From: Apus apus
Taxonomy: Eukaryota > Chordata > Aves > Apodiformes > Apodidae
Length of the DNA stretch: 64,000 bases
Assembly (NCBI RefSeq): GCF_020740795.1
Contig: NC_067282.1
Location: 125,793,132-125,857,131, forward strand
Reading direction: 5' to 3'
This document shows positions 1-11,650 of the stretch, piece by piece. Below the pieces are notes generated by a model. It searched no databases, had not been told where the DNA came from, and saw nothing but the letters and a program-made list of their open reading frames with translations. Position 1 is the first letter of the stretch, and the number at the start of each line of letters is the position of its first letter. A program made the translations under genes and the position numbers.

Positions 1-1400
1 GCTTAAGGCTCTAGGGTCTAGAGTTTAGTGTCAAGGGTTAAGGCTCTAGGATCCAGTGTCTAGGGTCTAGTGTCTATGGTTTAGGCTGTAAGCGCTCGGG
101 TTTAGAATTTAGCATCTAGGCTTAAGGATATAAAGTCAAGGTTTTAGCTTCTAGGGGTAAGGCTCTAGGGTCCAGTGTCTAGAGCCTAGGGTTAAGGCTC
201 TAGGGTCTACCCTTACAGCTGTAGGCTTAAGGGTCTAGGGTTAAGGGTCTAGGGTCTGGAGGTCAGTGCCCAGGGTCAAGGGTCGAGGGTTTAGTATCTA
301 GTGTTAAGAGTCTAGGGTCTGTAGTCAAGTGCTCAGGGTAAGGGTTTAGGGTGTAGGGTTTTATGTCTAGGGTCAAGGATCTAGGATCCAGTGTCTACGA
401 CATAGCATCTAGGGTCTAGTGTCTAGGGTTTAGCCTGTAAGCACTATTGTCTAGAATTTAGTGTCTCATGTTAGGGGTCTAGTTTTTAGAGTTTAGCGTC
501 TAGGGTTAAGGCTCTAGAGTCTAGAGTTTAGCATCTAGGGGTAAGGCTCAAGGGTACAGTGTCTAGGGTCTGGTCTCTAGAGTTTAGGCTGCAGGCTCTA
601 GAGTCTGGCATCTAGTATTCAGGTTCTAGGGTCTAGAGTTTAGGTTGTAGGCTCTAGGGTCTAGAGTTTAGCATCTAGGGTTAAGGGACTATGGTCTAGA
701 CTTTAGTGTCTAGAGTTAAGGGTTTAACATTTAGCATCTACAGTTAAGGGCCTAGTGTCTAGGGTTTAGGATGTAGGCTATAGGGTCTAGACTTCAGCGT
801 CAAGGGTTAAGGGTCTGTGTGAAGGGTCTATCATCTATTGTCTAGGGTTAAGAGGCAATGGTTAATGGTCTAGGGTCTGGGGTTAAGGGTCTTGGGTAAA
901 AAGTCTAGGATCTAGGGATTAGGGCCAAGGACCAAGAGACTGGGGTTAAGTTTCAAGTGTAAAACGTCTGGATTAAAAAGTCTAGGGTTAAGGCTCTATG
1001 ATCTCGGGTTTAGTATCTAGGCTTAAGGGTCTAGGGTAAAGCGTCTAGGGTTCGGGGCCTAGGTTCTGATGTCTAGGGTTAAGGGACTATGGTCTAATGT
1101 TAAGCATCAAGGGTTAAGGGTCTTCGGTCTAGTGTCGAAGGTCAAGGGCCTAGGTTTCAGATTTTGAGTTTAGCATCTAGGCTAAGGGGTTTAGGTTCTA
1201 GTCTCTAGTGTCTAGGCTGTAGGCTTAAGGGTATTGAGTTAAGCGTATAGTGTCAGGGCTCTAGGGTCATGAGTGAAGGGTCTATCATGAATTGTCCAGG
1301 TTCTAGGGTTAAACTTCTAAAGTCAAGCATTAACTGTCTAGGGTCTAGGTTTAAGGGTGTATGCTAAGGAGTATAGGGTCTTGGGATTAGGGCCAAGAGC
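1..1400 (+). repeat. Degenerate heptamer satellite, forward arm 1
   Basis: Tandem units of the type TCTAGGG / TTAAGGG / TCTAGTG / TTTAGGC fill this stretch. Parsing from base 3 onward keeps a 7-bp frame for dozens of units with few slips, so the period is 7 bp and not the 6-bp TTAGGG of vertebrate telomeres. A marker segment reading TCTATCA-T-A/GAATTGTC recurs at 826 and 1281, 455 bp apart (65 x 7), which shows a higher-order unit. No gene is visible. The array probably continues to the left of the window. Confidence 0.9.
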
Positions 1401-1750
1401 TTCTAGAAGGCCCTTCATGTAATTAACTCGCATTTTTCTCCTTTTTTTTTTTTTGCCACTGTGGGAGTGAAAAACATGTCCGCATATGAAACCTCATCCC
1501 ATTTCTTCTGTCGCCTTAGGAACAACATTGACTGCAGCAAAGTATTATAGTTCACTGGCATTTTTCCCCCATCATCAAGTTTATATAGAGGGCATCATTG
1601 ATTACAATACACAGTGAGAACTTTCTTGTTCAAACTCCATCCTAGGGGTCTGCCTATGCCTGTCCTATAAGCTACATTAAAACCTAAGGAACTACGTTTC
1701 AGTATTTCTCCACTCTGCGCTCCACCTGTTTTCAGTCTCTAGATGTTTGC
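1400..1750 (-). repeat. Unique spacer, inverted copy of 10425-10792
   Basis: A non-satellite island between a forward and a reverse satellite arm. Its reverse complement aligns along its whole length with 10425-10792. Shared landmarks include TAATTACATGAAGGGCC near one end, a poly-A/poly-T run, CCCACAGTGGCAAA, CCTATAAGCTACATTAAAACC and GTGGAGC-CAGAGTGGAG near the other end. The two copies differ by many substitutions and small indels, so the duplication is old. No coding potential is visible. Confidence 0.85.
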
Positions 1751-3512
1751 AGACTCTTCAACCTATACCCTTAACCTTTAACACTAGAACACAGACCCTT
1801 AACCCTCATCGCTTAACTCTAGACCCTTGACCCTTAACCCTAGACACTAAACCCTGGACCCTCAATCCTTAACCCTAGACTTTTTACTCTGGTAGTTTAA
1901 CACTAGAAGCTTAACCCTAGACCCTTAATCCTTGGCCCTAATGCCTAGACCCTAGAACCTAGAGTCTTTGCCCTAGACCCTTAAGCCCAGACCCTAGACG
2001 GTTAACGCTTGACAATAAACCCTAGAAGTTTAACCCTAGACCCTAGATAATTAATGATAAATCCTTGATTCATGAACCCAGACCCTTGACCATTTATGCT
2101 TAAATCTAGACCCTTAAGCCTACAGCCTAAACACTAGATAGTAGAACCTAGGCCCTTTAGACTAGATGCTTAACTCCAGAATCTTAAATTTAGACCCTTA
2201 ACCCTCAACACTAGAAAGTAAACCCTTAGCCCTTGACGTTTAACACTAAACCCTAGGCCCTTAACCCTAGACATCAGAACCTCGGCCCCAAACCATAGAC
2301 ATTCGACCTTAGACACTTTACCCTAGACCCTTAACCTGGATACTAAGCCCTACACCTTAAAGCCTTAACCATAGACCTTTTGCTCTAGATGTTTTACACT
2401 TGAAGCTGAACCCTAGACCCTTAATCCTTGCCCCTAATCCCTAGACCCTAGACTCTTTACCTGTGACCCTTAACCCCAGACACTAGACCATCAACCCTTG
2501 CCTCTTAACCCTAGAAGTTTAACCCTAGACCCTAGACAATTAATGATAGACTCTTCACTCAGAACCCTAGAGCCTTGACCCTATACCCTTAACTCTAGAC
2601 CCTTAACCCTATAGCCTAAACAGCAGACTAGAACCTAGACCCTTTAGCCTAGACACGTAACTCCAGACTCTTAAACCTAGAACCTTAAAACACGACACTA
2701 GAATGTAGACTCTTAACCCTTGACGCTTAGCACAAAACCCTAGACCTTTAACCCTAGACCGTAGGACTCTAACCATAGACACTAGATGCTAGACACTTTA
2801 CCCTAGACCCCTAGCCTTAGCCAATAAACTCTAGACCCTTGAGCCTTAACCCTGGACCTTTTACTCTAGAAGCTTAACCCTAGACCCTTAATCCTTGGCC
2901 CTAATCTCTAGACCCTAGAATCTTTACCCTAGACCCTAGACAGTTAATGCTTGATGCTTAACCCTAAAACCTAGACAATTAATGATAGACCCTTCAATCA
3001 TGACACTAGAGCCTTGACCCTGTATGCTTAACTCTAGACCCTTAAGCCTACAGCCTAGACACTAGAGACTAGAACCTAGACCCTTTAGCCCTTTAGCCTA
3101 GACTCTGAACTCCAGACTCTTCAACCTAGATCCTTAACCCTCAACACTAGAATGCAGACCCTTAACCATCGATGCTTAATCCTAGATCCAAGTCCCCTAC
3201 CCTAGACACTAGACCCTAGAATCTTTGCCCTAGACCCTTAACCCTAGATACTAGACCCTAGAGCCTTAACTGTAGACCTTTTACACTAGAAGCTTAACCC
3301 TAGACTCTTAATACTTGACCATAATCCCTAGATCCTAGACAGCTTATCCTAGCCCCTTAACCCTAGAATATTAACTCTTGATGCTTAAACCTAGAATTTT
3401 AAACCTAGACCCTTGCACCTGGACTCATAACTCCAGACCCTTCAGCATTAACCCTAGATACTAAACCATAGACTGTTGAACCAGAATGCTAGACCTTTTA
3501 CTGGATTAAAGA
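1750..3512 (-). repeat. Degenerate heptamer satellite, reverse arm 1
   Basis: The same heptamer family in the opposite orientation (CCCTAGA / CCCTTAA units). The complement of the forward-array marker (AATTAATGATAGAC) occurs near 2049, 2538 and 2976, again about 440-490 bp apart. At about 3512 the array switches back to forward orientation with no spacer. Confidence 0.9.
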
Positions 3513-6327
3513 GTCTAAGGTCTAGGGATAAGGGCCAAAGACTAAGAGACTAGCGTTAAGCTTCTCGTTTAAGACGTCTAGAGTAAAAAGTCTAGGGCTA
3601 AGGGTCTCAGGTGTAGGGCTTGGTACGTAGGGTTAAGGGTCTAGGGTAAAGTGTCTAGGGTTAAGGGCCTACAGTCTAGTGTTAAGCTTCAAGGGTTAAG
3701 GGTCTCCATTCTAGTGTTGAGGGTTAAGGGTCAAGGTATAAGATTCTGGAGTTAAGCGTCTAGGTTCTATTCTCTCTAGTGTTTAGGCTGTAGGCTAAAG
3801 GGTCTAGAGTTAAGTGTATAGGGTTAAGGGTCTAGGATCTAGAGTTATGTGTCCAGGGGTCAAGGGTCTAGGGTCATGAGTTAAGGGTCTATCAAAAATT
3901 GTCCAGGGTTTAGGTTTAAACTTCTAGGTATAAGCGTCAATGGTTAATGGTCTAGCATCTAGGGTTAAGGGTCTAGGTTAAAGAGTCTAGGGTCTATGGT
4001 CAGGGAATTAGGGCAAGGATTATGAGTTTAGGGCTAAGCTTCTGGTATAAAACCTTTAATCTAGGTTTAAAGGTCTAGGGTAAAGTGTCTAGGGTCTAGC
4101 GTCTACAGTTAAGAGTCTAGGGTTAAGCCTCTAGGCTTAAGCGTCAAGGGTTTACGGTGTAGGTTTAAGAGTCTGGACCCAAATGTGTAGTGTTAAGGGT
4201 CTAGGCTCTAGTGGTTAGGCTGTAGGGTTAAGGGTCTAGGGTCTGGAGTTAAGCGTCCAGGGTCAGGGGTCTATGGTCATTAATTAAGGGTCTATCATAA
4301 ATTGTCTAGGGTCTAGGATTAAATTTCTAGGGTTAAGAGGCAAGGGTTAATGGTCTAGGGTCTGGGGTTAAGAGTCTCGGGTAAAGAGTCTAGGATCTAG
4401 GGATTAGGGCCAAGGACCAAGAGCCTAGGATTAAGCTTCAAATGTAAAACTTCTGGAGTAAAAGGTCTAGGGTTAAGGCTCTAAGGCCTAGGGCTTAGTA
4501 TCTAGGGTTAAGGGTCTAGGGTAAAGTGTTTACAGTCTATTGTCCAGGGTTAGGGACCTAGGGTCTAATGTGGTTCAGGGTCTATGTTTTAGTGTTGGGG
4601 GTTAAGGGACTCAGTTTAAGAGTCTGGAGTTAAGCATCTAGGGTAAAGGGTCTAGGTTCTAGTCTCTAGTGTCTGTAGTTAAGCATATAGGGTTAAGGGT
4701 CTAGGGTCTGGAGTTAAGCGTCCAGGGTCAAAAGCAAGGGTCAAATAGTAAGTTAAGGGTCCATTACAAATTGTCTAGGGTCTAGGGTTGAAGTTCTATG
4801 TTTAAGCGTCAAAAGTGAATGGTCTATGGTCTAGGGTTAAAGGTCTACGGTAAAGAGTCTAGGTTCTAGGGATTACGACCAAGGATTAAGAGTCCAGGGT
4901 TAAGCTTCTAGTGTAAAAGATCTAGAGTAAAAGGCCTAGGGTTAAGGCTCTAGAGTCTAGCGTTTAGCATCTAGGTTTAAGGGTATAGGGTAAAGTGTTA
5001 AGCGTCGAGGGTTAAGGATCTTCATTCTAGTGTTGCGGGTTAAGGGTCTAGATTGAAGAGTCTGGAGTTAAGAGTCTTGGGTAAAGGGTCGAGGTTCTAG
5101 TCTCTAGTTTTTAGGCTGTAGGGTTAAGGGTCTAGTTTAAGTGTATAGGGTTAAGAGCATAGGCTCTGGACTTAAGTGTCCAGGTTCACGGGTCTAGGGT
5201 CATGAATTAAGGGTCTATAATGAATTGTCTAGGGACTAGGGTTAAACTTGTAGGGTTAAGAGGCAAGGGTTAATGGCCTAGGGCCTGGGGTTTAGGGACT
5301 AGGTATTAGGCCAAAGATTAAGAGTCTAGGGTTAAGCTTCTAGTGTAAAACTTGTAAAGTAAAAGGCCTAGGGTTAAGGCTCTAGGGTCTAAGGTTTAGT
5401 ATCTAGGGTTAGCAGTCTAGGGTAAAGTGTCTAGGTTCTAGTGTCTAGCTTTAGGGGCCTAAGATCTAGTGTCTTGGGTTACATGTCTAGGGTGAAGTGC
5501 TAAGGACTGAGGGTTAAGGGTCTATGTTCCAGTGTCACAGGTTAAGGGTTTAGGTTTAAGAGTTTGTTGTTAAGCGTCTAGGGTTAAGGGTCGAGCATAA
5601 AGAGTCTAGGGTCTAGGCATTAGGGCCAAGGATTAAGAGTCTAGGGTTAATCTTCAAGTGTAAAATATCTAGAGTAAAAGGTCTAGGGTTAAGGCTTTAG
5701 GGTAAAGTGTCTAGGGTTAAGGGCCTAGGGTCTAGTGTTAAGTGTCAAGGGTTAAGGGTCTACCTTCTAGTCTCTAGTGTTTAGGCTGTAGGCTTAAGGG
5801 TCTGGAGTTAAGCATATAGGTTTAGGGTCTAGGGTCATGAGTTGTAGGTCTAAGATTTAGATTTAAGCATCAGAGAGTAAAGAGTACAGGGTGTGGTGTT
5901 AAGGGTCTATGGAAATGGTCTAGGGTGTTCAGTTAAACTTCTACATTTAAGTGTCAAGGGTTAATGGTTTAGGGTCTAGGATTCAGGGTCTAGGGTAAAA
6001 TGTCTAGGGTTTAGGGTCTAGGGATTAGGGCAAAGGATTAAGGGGCTAGGCTTACGTTTTGAGTATAAAACATCTAGAGTGAAAGGTCTAGGGTTAAGGT
6101 GCTAGGGCCTTTGGTTTGGTATCTAGGGTTAAGGGTCTGGGTTAAAGTGTCTAGGGTCTAGTGTCTATGGTTAGGGGCCTAAGGTCTAGTGTCTAGGGTT
6201 AAGGGCCTAGGTTCTAGTGTTAAGTGTAGAGGGTTAAGGGTCTATGTTCTAGTGTTGAAGGTTAACGGTCTAGGTTTAAGATTCTGGAGTTAAGCGTTTA
6301 GTGTAAAGGGTCTAGGTTCTAGTCTCT
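3513..6327 (+). repeat. Degenerate heptamer satellite, forward arm 2 (left part)
   Basis: Forward TCTAGGG/TTAAGGG heptamers. The TCTATCA..AATTGTC marker recurs at 3888, 4291, 4760 and 5214, spacings of 403, 469 (67 x 7) and 454 bp. Ordered sub-blocks follow each marker in a similar sequence in every unit, so these are higher-order repeats and not random drift. The array is split by the LTR that follows. Confidence 0.9.
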
Positions 6328-6695
6328 TGCAGAGGGCTTTTTAGTGGGCAGTGGACATGTGAGCAATCCAGCCTTTACTGATAACACCTGGGCCCCCCGA
6401 CCAAGGACATTCCCATGGTTACCAACTGAAAAAGTGAGCAGCGAAGTAAACAATTTCCGGATGTGCCAAAGAAGGAAGTGAAGCGGAGAGTCATGACTGC
6501 GCATGCACCTGCTAGGACCCAATCCCTGTCTAGGTCGTGGCAGGTTTTATGGCAACTGACCAATGACAAGAGTGGTTTTGGACGTGTGTACACAGCAAGG
6601 GGCTATATAAGAAAGGTTGGTGTGTAAAATAAAAGGCATTTGCCTAATCATATTGATTCCTGTGTGTCTGTCCATGATGAGCTCCTGCAGTCTCT
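6322..6695 (+). mobile_element. Solo LTR (362 bp) with 6-bp target duplication
   Basis: The LTR runs 6328-6689, beginning TGCAG and ending CTGCA (perfect 5-bp inverted ends with TG...CA). It is flanked by GTCTCT at 6322-6327 and 6690-6695; joining the flanks restores continuous satellite. Inside are a TATA box (CTATATAAG, 6603-6611) and a poly(A) signal AATAAA (6629-6634), in the right order for U3-R-U5. Length of about 350 bp and the 6-bp duplication fit a class II/alpharetrovirus-like avian ERV. No internal retroviral genes remain, so it is a recombination product. Family assignment is inference; the LTR structure is directly visible. Confidence 0.88.
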
Positions 6696-8935
6696 AGTGT
6701 TTAGGCTGTAGGGTTAAGGGTCTAGGGTCTGGATTTAAGTGTCCAGAATCGAGGGTCTAGGGTCTTGATGTAAGGGTCTATCATGAATTGTCTAGGGTCC
6801 AGGGTTAAACTTCTAGAGTTAAGCATCAAGAGATAATGCTCTAGGGTCCAGGGTTAAGGGTCTAGGGTCTAGTCTTAAACACAGAGGGTTAATGGGCTAG
6901 GGTCTAGCGTTAAGCATCGAGGGTTAAGGGTCTAGGTTGAAGGGTCTAGAGTTAAGTATACAGGATTAAGGCTCTAGGGCCTGGATTTAAGCGTCCAGGA
7001 GTCAAGGGTATAGGGTCTTGAGTTAAGGGTCTATCAAAAATTGTTTAGGGTCTAGGGTTAAACTTCTAGGGTTAAGCGTCAAGGGTTAATGGTCTAGGGT
7101 TAAGGGTCTAGCGTATAGAGTTTAGGGTCTAGGGATTAGGGCCAAGGATTGAGAGTCTAGGGTTAAGCTTCTAGTGTAAAAAGTCTAGAGTAAAAGGTCT
7201 AGGCCTAAGGCTCTAGGGCCCAGAGTTTAGTATCAAGTGTTAAGGGTTTAGGGTAAAGTGTCTAGGGTTAAGGGCCTAGGGTCTAGTGTTAAGCATCAAG
7301 AGTTAAGGGTCTACATTCTAGTGTCGAGGGTTAAGGGTATAGGTTGAAGAGTCTGGAGTTAAGTGTCTAGGGCAAAGTGTCTACATTCTAGTTTCTAGTG
7401 TTTAGGCTGTATGGTTAAGGGTCTAGAGTTAACCATATAGGGTTAAGGGTCTAGGATCTAGAGTCAAGCATCCAGGGTCAAAGGTCTGGGGTCATGAGTG
7501 AAAGGTCTATCATAAATTGTCTATTAACATAATATTGCATTATGTTAATGTAATTAACATAAATTGTTAAACTTCTAGGGTTAAGGGTCTAGTGTTAAGA
7601 GTCAAGTTTCTAGGGTTTAGGGCAAGGATTAAGAGTCTAGGGCTAAGCTTCTAGTGTAAAAGGTCTAAGGTTAAGGCTCCAGGGTCCAGGGTTTAGTATC
7701 TACCCTAGTTAAGTGACTAGGGTAAATTGTCTAGGGTCTAGTGTCTAGTTATAGGGAACTAGGGTCTGATGTCTAGGGTTAAGGGCCTGGGCTCTAGTGT
7801 TAAGCATTGAGGGTTAAGGGTTTACATTCTAGTGTTGAGATTTAAGGGTCTATGTTTAGGTTCTGGAGTTAAGCATCTTGGGAAAGGGTCTAGATTTCTT
7901 GGGAATCTAGACCTTGGGAAAGGGTCTCTAATGTTTAGGTTGTAGGCTTAAAGTTCTAGAGTTAATCGTATAGGATTAAGGGTCTAGGGTCATGAGTTAA
8001 GGGTCTATCATAAATTGTCTAGGGTCTAGTGTTAAACTTCTAGTGTTAAGCATCAAAGGTTAATGGTCTCTGGTTAAGGGGCTAGGATTAAGAGTCAAGG
8101 TACTAGTGTTAAGTATTGAGGGTTAAGGGTCTACGTTCCAGTATCGAGGGTTAAGGTTCAAGGTTTAAGATTGTGGAGTTCAGCATCTAGGGCAAAGCGT
8201 ATAGTCTCTAGTGTTTAGGCTGTAGGGTTAAGTGTCTAGAGTGAACCGTATAGGGTAGGTATATGGTTAAGGATCTATTGTAAAGTTTTTAGTGTCTAGG
8301 GTTAAAAGCAGAGACTTAAGACTCTAGGGTTAAGATTCTAGGGTAAACTCTCTATGGTTAAAAGTCTAGGGTTCAATATCTAGGGTTAAGAGTCTAGAAT
8401 CTAGTGGTAAGGGTCCATCTTAAGAGTATGGAGTCAAGCAGGGTTAAGGGTCAAGTGTTAAACATCTAGGGTCAAGGGTCTACTTTCTAGTCTCCATGAT
8501 TTAGGGTGTAGGGTTAAGAGTCTGGAGTCATGGATTAAGGGTCACAGGTTAAAGATCTACGGTTTTGGGTTAAGCATCTAGGGTTAAGGGTATAGGGTCA
8601 ATGATCTAGAGTCTTGGGTTAAGGGTCTATCATTAATTGTCTATGGTCAGGTGTCTAGAGTTAGGCGTCATAGGATTAGTGTTTGGGAGTCAATGGTTTA
8701 TGGCCAAGGATTAAGAGTCAGGCTTAAGCTTCTATAGTAAAAATCTGGAGTATAATGTCTAGGGCTAAAGCTCTAGGGTCGAGCATCAAGGGTTAGGGGT
8801 CTAGGGTAAAGTGTCTATGGTCTATTGTCCAGGGTTAATCCTCTAGGTTTAAGTCTCCAGCATTAACGATACAGGTTTAAGAGTCAGGACTAGCATTAAG
8901 AAAATTCAGGTTCTTAAAACTAGACCCTAATACTT
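6690..8935 (+). repeat. Degenerate heptamer satellite, forward arm 2 (right part)
   Basis: Continuation of the forward array after the LTR. Higher-order markers lie at 6777, 7030, 7506, 8004 and 8636; 7030 to 7506 is 476 bp = 68 x 7. An AT-rich palindrome interrupts it at 7523-7549. Heptamer quality decays toward 8900. Confidence 0.88.
7523..7549. repeat. AT-rich palindrome inside the satellite
   Basis: ATTAACATAAT is followed after 5 bases by its exact reverse complement ATTATGTTAAT, giving an 11-bp stem. It directly follows a higher-order marker and does not follow the heptamer pattern. Another ATTAACATAAATTG follows a few bases on, so the marker segment appears locally duplicated around it. 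Confidence 0.7.
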
Positions 8936-11650
8936 AAACCCCCTTTTGTTTAATCTTTTATCCTCTAGACTAGACCTGGAAAGCTGGACACTGAACCTTA
9001 GACCACTCCTGTTCCCAAGGAAGGTTGGCTTCTTGTCCCCATCTCACAATTTCTTGTTTTCTTAGGTGCTTCATTTTTTCCACCTACAAGTTGCTTGGGC
9101 CCATAGGGGCTATGCAGGTGTTAGTCTATGCTCCAAATCTAGCTTGCTTTTCAAACCTGTTAAGCAAAAAAATGATATCTTGTTTCAGAGGATATCACAG
9201 CTGGAACCCCACAGTTTGTTTTTCTTTCATGTAACATCATTTTAGATACCTTGCTTGCTCTGTTGATTCTGCACAGAATTTCTTCTGGCCAGCCCAGAAA
9301 AAAGTGTGCATTAGTACCAATAGATATGGAAACCCCATTTTCCTTGGTAATTCTGAGCCTTTTTTTTTTACCACTTTTTTTACCTTACCACTTTTGCCTT
9401 GGGAACTTTACCAGTTGTCTCAAAATGCACATGAAAATTGTGTTGGGGGCTATTTCTGTCCATACCTGGTGTATAGGTTCAGGGCTATTATTTGCTTGTT
9501 TGAATAATTATACAAGGCTTCAGCTCCACAGTGACTCTATTTTCTGCCATAAAAGTGTAAAAACTGCCACAGGAAAGGTGGTGCAGCAATTTTGAGTTCA
9601 GAGGGCTGATGAGGTTTTTAATTAAAGCAGTCATAGTAATTCAGGCATGGATGTAGACACATTAAAAATTTTGGTGTAATCATTTTAATATTATAATGAA
9701 TTTTGAGTCCTGCCTATTCCTTTGTTGTAGAGAAATACATTTGTATAGTCTAAGTGAATAAGTTTTTACTGCTTTTGTCCCTTGGCGTGAGTGTACAGGA
9801 AATCTCCCGCACTCTGTATCAATGAAGAGCTTACAGGTTCACAGGGCTATAGAACATGCACAATCAAGGACTGGGAGTTACAGCCCCATCTTAGGCCCTC
9901 AGGAAGATATATATAAATAGAGCTTGGAATAAGTTCACTTGGAAAGTTTGTAAGTTGGCCGGCAAGGGACTGCTCACTCCCTTGCCTGACAAAACTCCAG
10001 GGACTACTCACTCCCTCACCTGATGTTATTTGGTACTGGTAACTTGACTGTGCCTGAGCCTGGGATTGGGATAAGGTGGGTTTTTTTAGTTATTTTAATT
10101 TAATATTTATTACTCATGCCTATCCCTTGTTGTTTGTTTGTTTTTAATGAGTTGTGTTGAAGAGAGTCTCAAACTGCAGACAGGGGGAGTAAACTGAAAG
10201 CCCAGAGAAAAAGCAGACGTGCTTGCGCCTTGTAATTTAACATGAAGGGAGTGTGGAGTGCTGAGTCGGTAGGGAATGTCATTTAAGTTTCCCCGTATAC
10301 AATTCTGCTTCCACCTGTAGTGTAAGATCTGTGACAAATTTTGAGGATTATCTGACATTTATCTATAGTGTTGGTTTTGTTGCCATAACCAGAGGAGGCT
10401 TTGAGGCTTTCTCCAGTACAAGAGCAACATCTAGAGATTTGAAACGGGTGGAGCACAGAGTGGAGAAAAACTGAAACACAGTACCTTAGGTTTTAATGTA
10501 GCTTATAGGACAGGCACAGGCAGATCCCCAGGAGGGAGTTTGAAAAAGAAAACTCTCACTATGTATTGTAATCAATAGTGGCCATTGTATAAAATAGATG
10601 ATGGGGAAAAAGGCCAGTGAACATTAATACTTTGCTGCAGCCAATGTTGTTCCTAAGGCGAGAGAAGAAACAGCATGAAGTTTCATATACGGACATGTTT
10701 TCAACTCCCACAGTGGCAAACAAAAAAAAAAAAGGAAAGAAAAAGGAAAAAAATGCAAGCTAATTACATGAAGGGCCTTTTAGAAGCTCAAACAGGACAA
10801 AATGCAAGCCAAGCCCCTGCCTTGAGGCTGCCAGATGGTTTAAAGCCTTTTTTCCTAATTTCCAATGAAGAACAGGGAGTGCTCTTGGGGGAACTAGAAC
10901 AAAAGCTTACAGCTAGAGCTGTGGCATTCAGCTCCAAATCATAGAGTGAAGTAAGCAAAGGTTGGCCCACCTGCCTGCAATAGGAAGCAAAGGAATTCTG
11001 GTACAGTGACGGGAGCAGCTTCTTTAAGCAAGGGACACGTAAAGGCCAGATATGCAGTGACCACCATCAACCCAATAATATAGCCTAATACTTACTTCCA
11101 AGTAATTCAGTTCAGAAAGCAGAGATCATAGTCCTCAAATGAAATTTAGACTTGGCAAAAGGAAAGAAAATGGGTCTGACTATTAAGACACGGAGGAAAT
11201 GTTTTTTATGTTATTTAAGAGGGTGCCAATTATGCAGTGTAAGGCAGACCAGAAGGGGAATACGGATCAGGAGCTTGGAAACATGATAGCTGACCAGGTG
11301 GCATGATGGAAAGCTGAAGTGGGGCATGTTGCTATTGCAACTTTAGCCCAGATGGTAAAAATCCAAACTGGTATAAATCTTACAAGAAGTACTGAAAAGT
11401 GGAGAGGATTTGGAAGGACAAAAATTCAGAAGATGGGAGGACTAAAACAACCACTGCCCAGAGAAAGCGGTGGGGAAGTGGGGAGGGGTGGGGGGGCGAA
11501 GGCCACCCATATCCGCTCCATGGAAAGCCAGCCCGATCTCAGAGGAATCACTGCTCTCCGGAGCCTGCCCTGAGCCTAACACCGGAGCCAAAAGGGACCG
11601 GAGCCCTCAGCTCAGACTGCCTGCTGGGTCAGCCTGCTGCTGAGCCTGAC
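8936..11650. other. Unique spacer between convergent satellite arms
   Basis: About 2.7 kb of non-satellite DNA between a forward arm (left) and a reverse arm (right). It contains the inverted homologue of 1400-1750 at 10425-10792. The longest open frames (for example 9251-9595 and 10675-10944 on +) show no recognisable domain or splice context, and I treat them as chance. The rest matches nothing I recognise. 11460-11640 is more GC-rich. Confidence 0.6.
10425..10792 (+). repeat. Spacer homologue of 1400-1750 (inverted)
   Basis: Reverse complement of 1400-1750 with moderate divergence; see that entry for shared landmarks. It includes an A-rich run at about 10722-10753. Homology ends close to the satellite borders in the left copy but inside unique DNA in the right copy, so the left spacer is either a truncated version or the right one has gained sequence. 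Confidence 0.85.

Noticed and set aside
1..1400. Functional telomere or plain interstitial TTAGGG repeat
   Set aside because: The units are heptamers, strongly degenerate and change strand several times; a true chromosome end would be uniform hexamers in one orientation.
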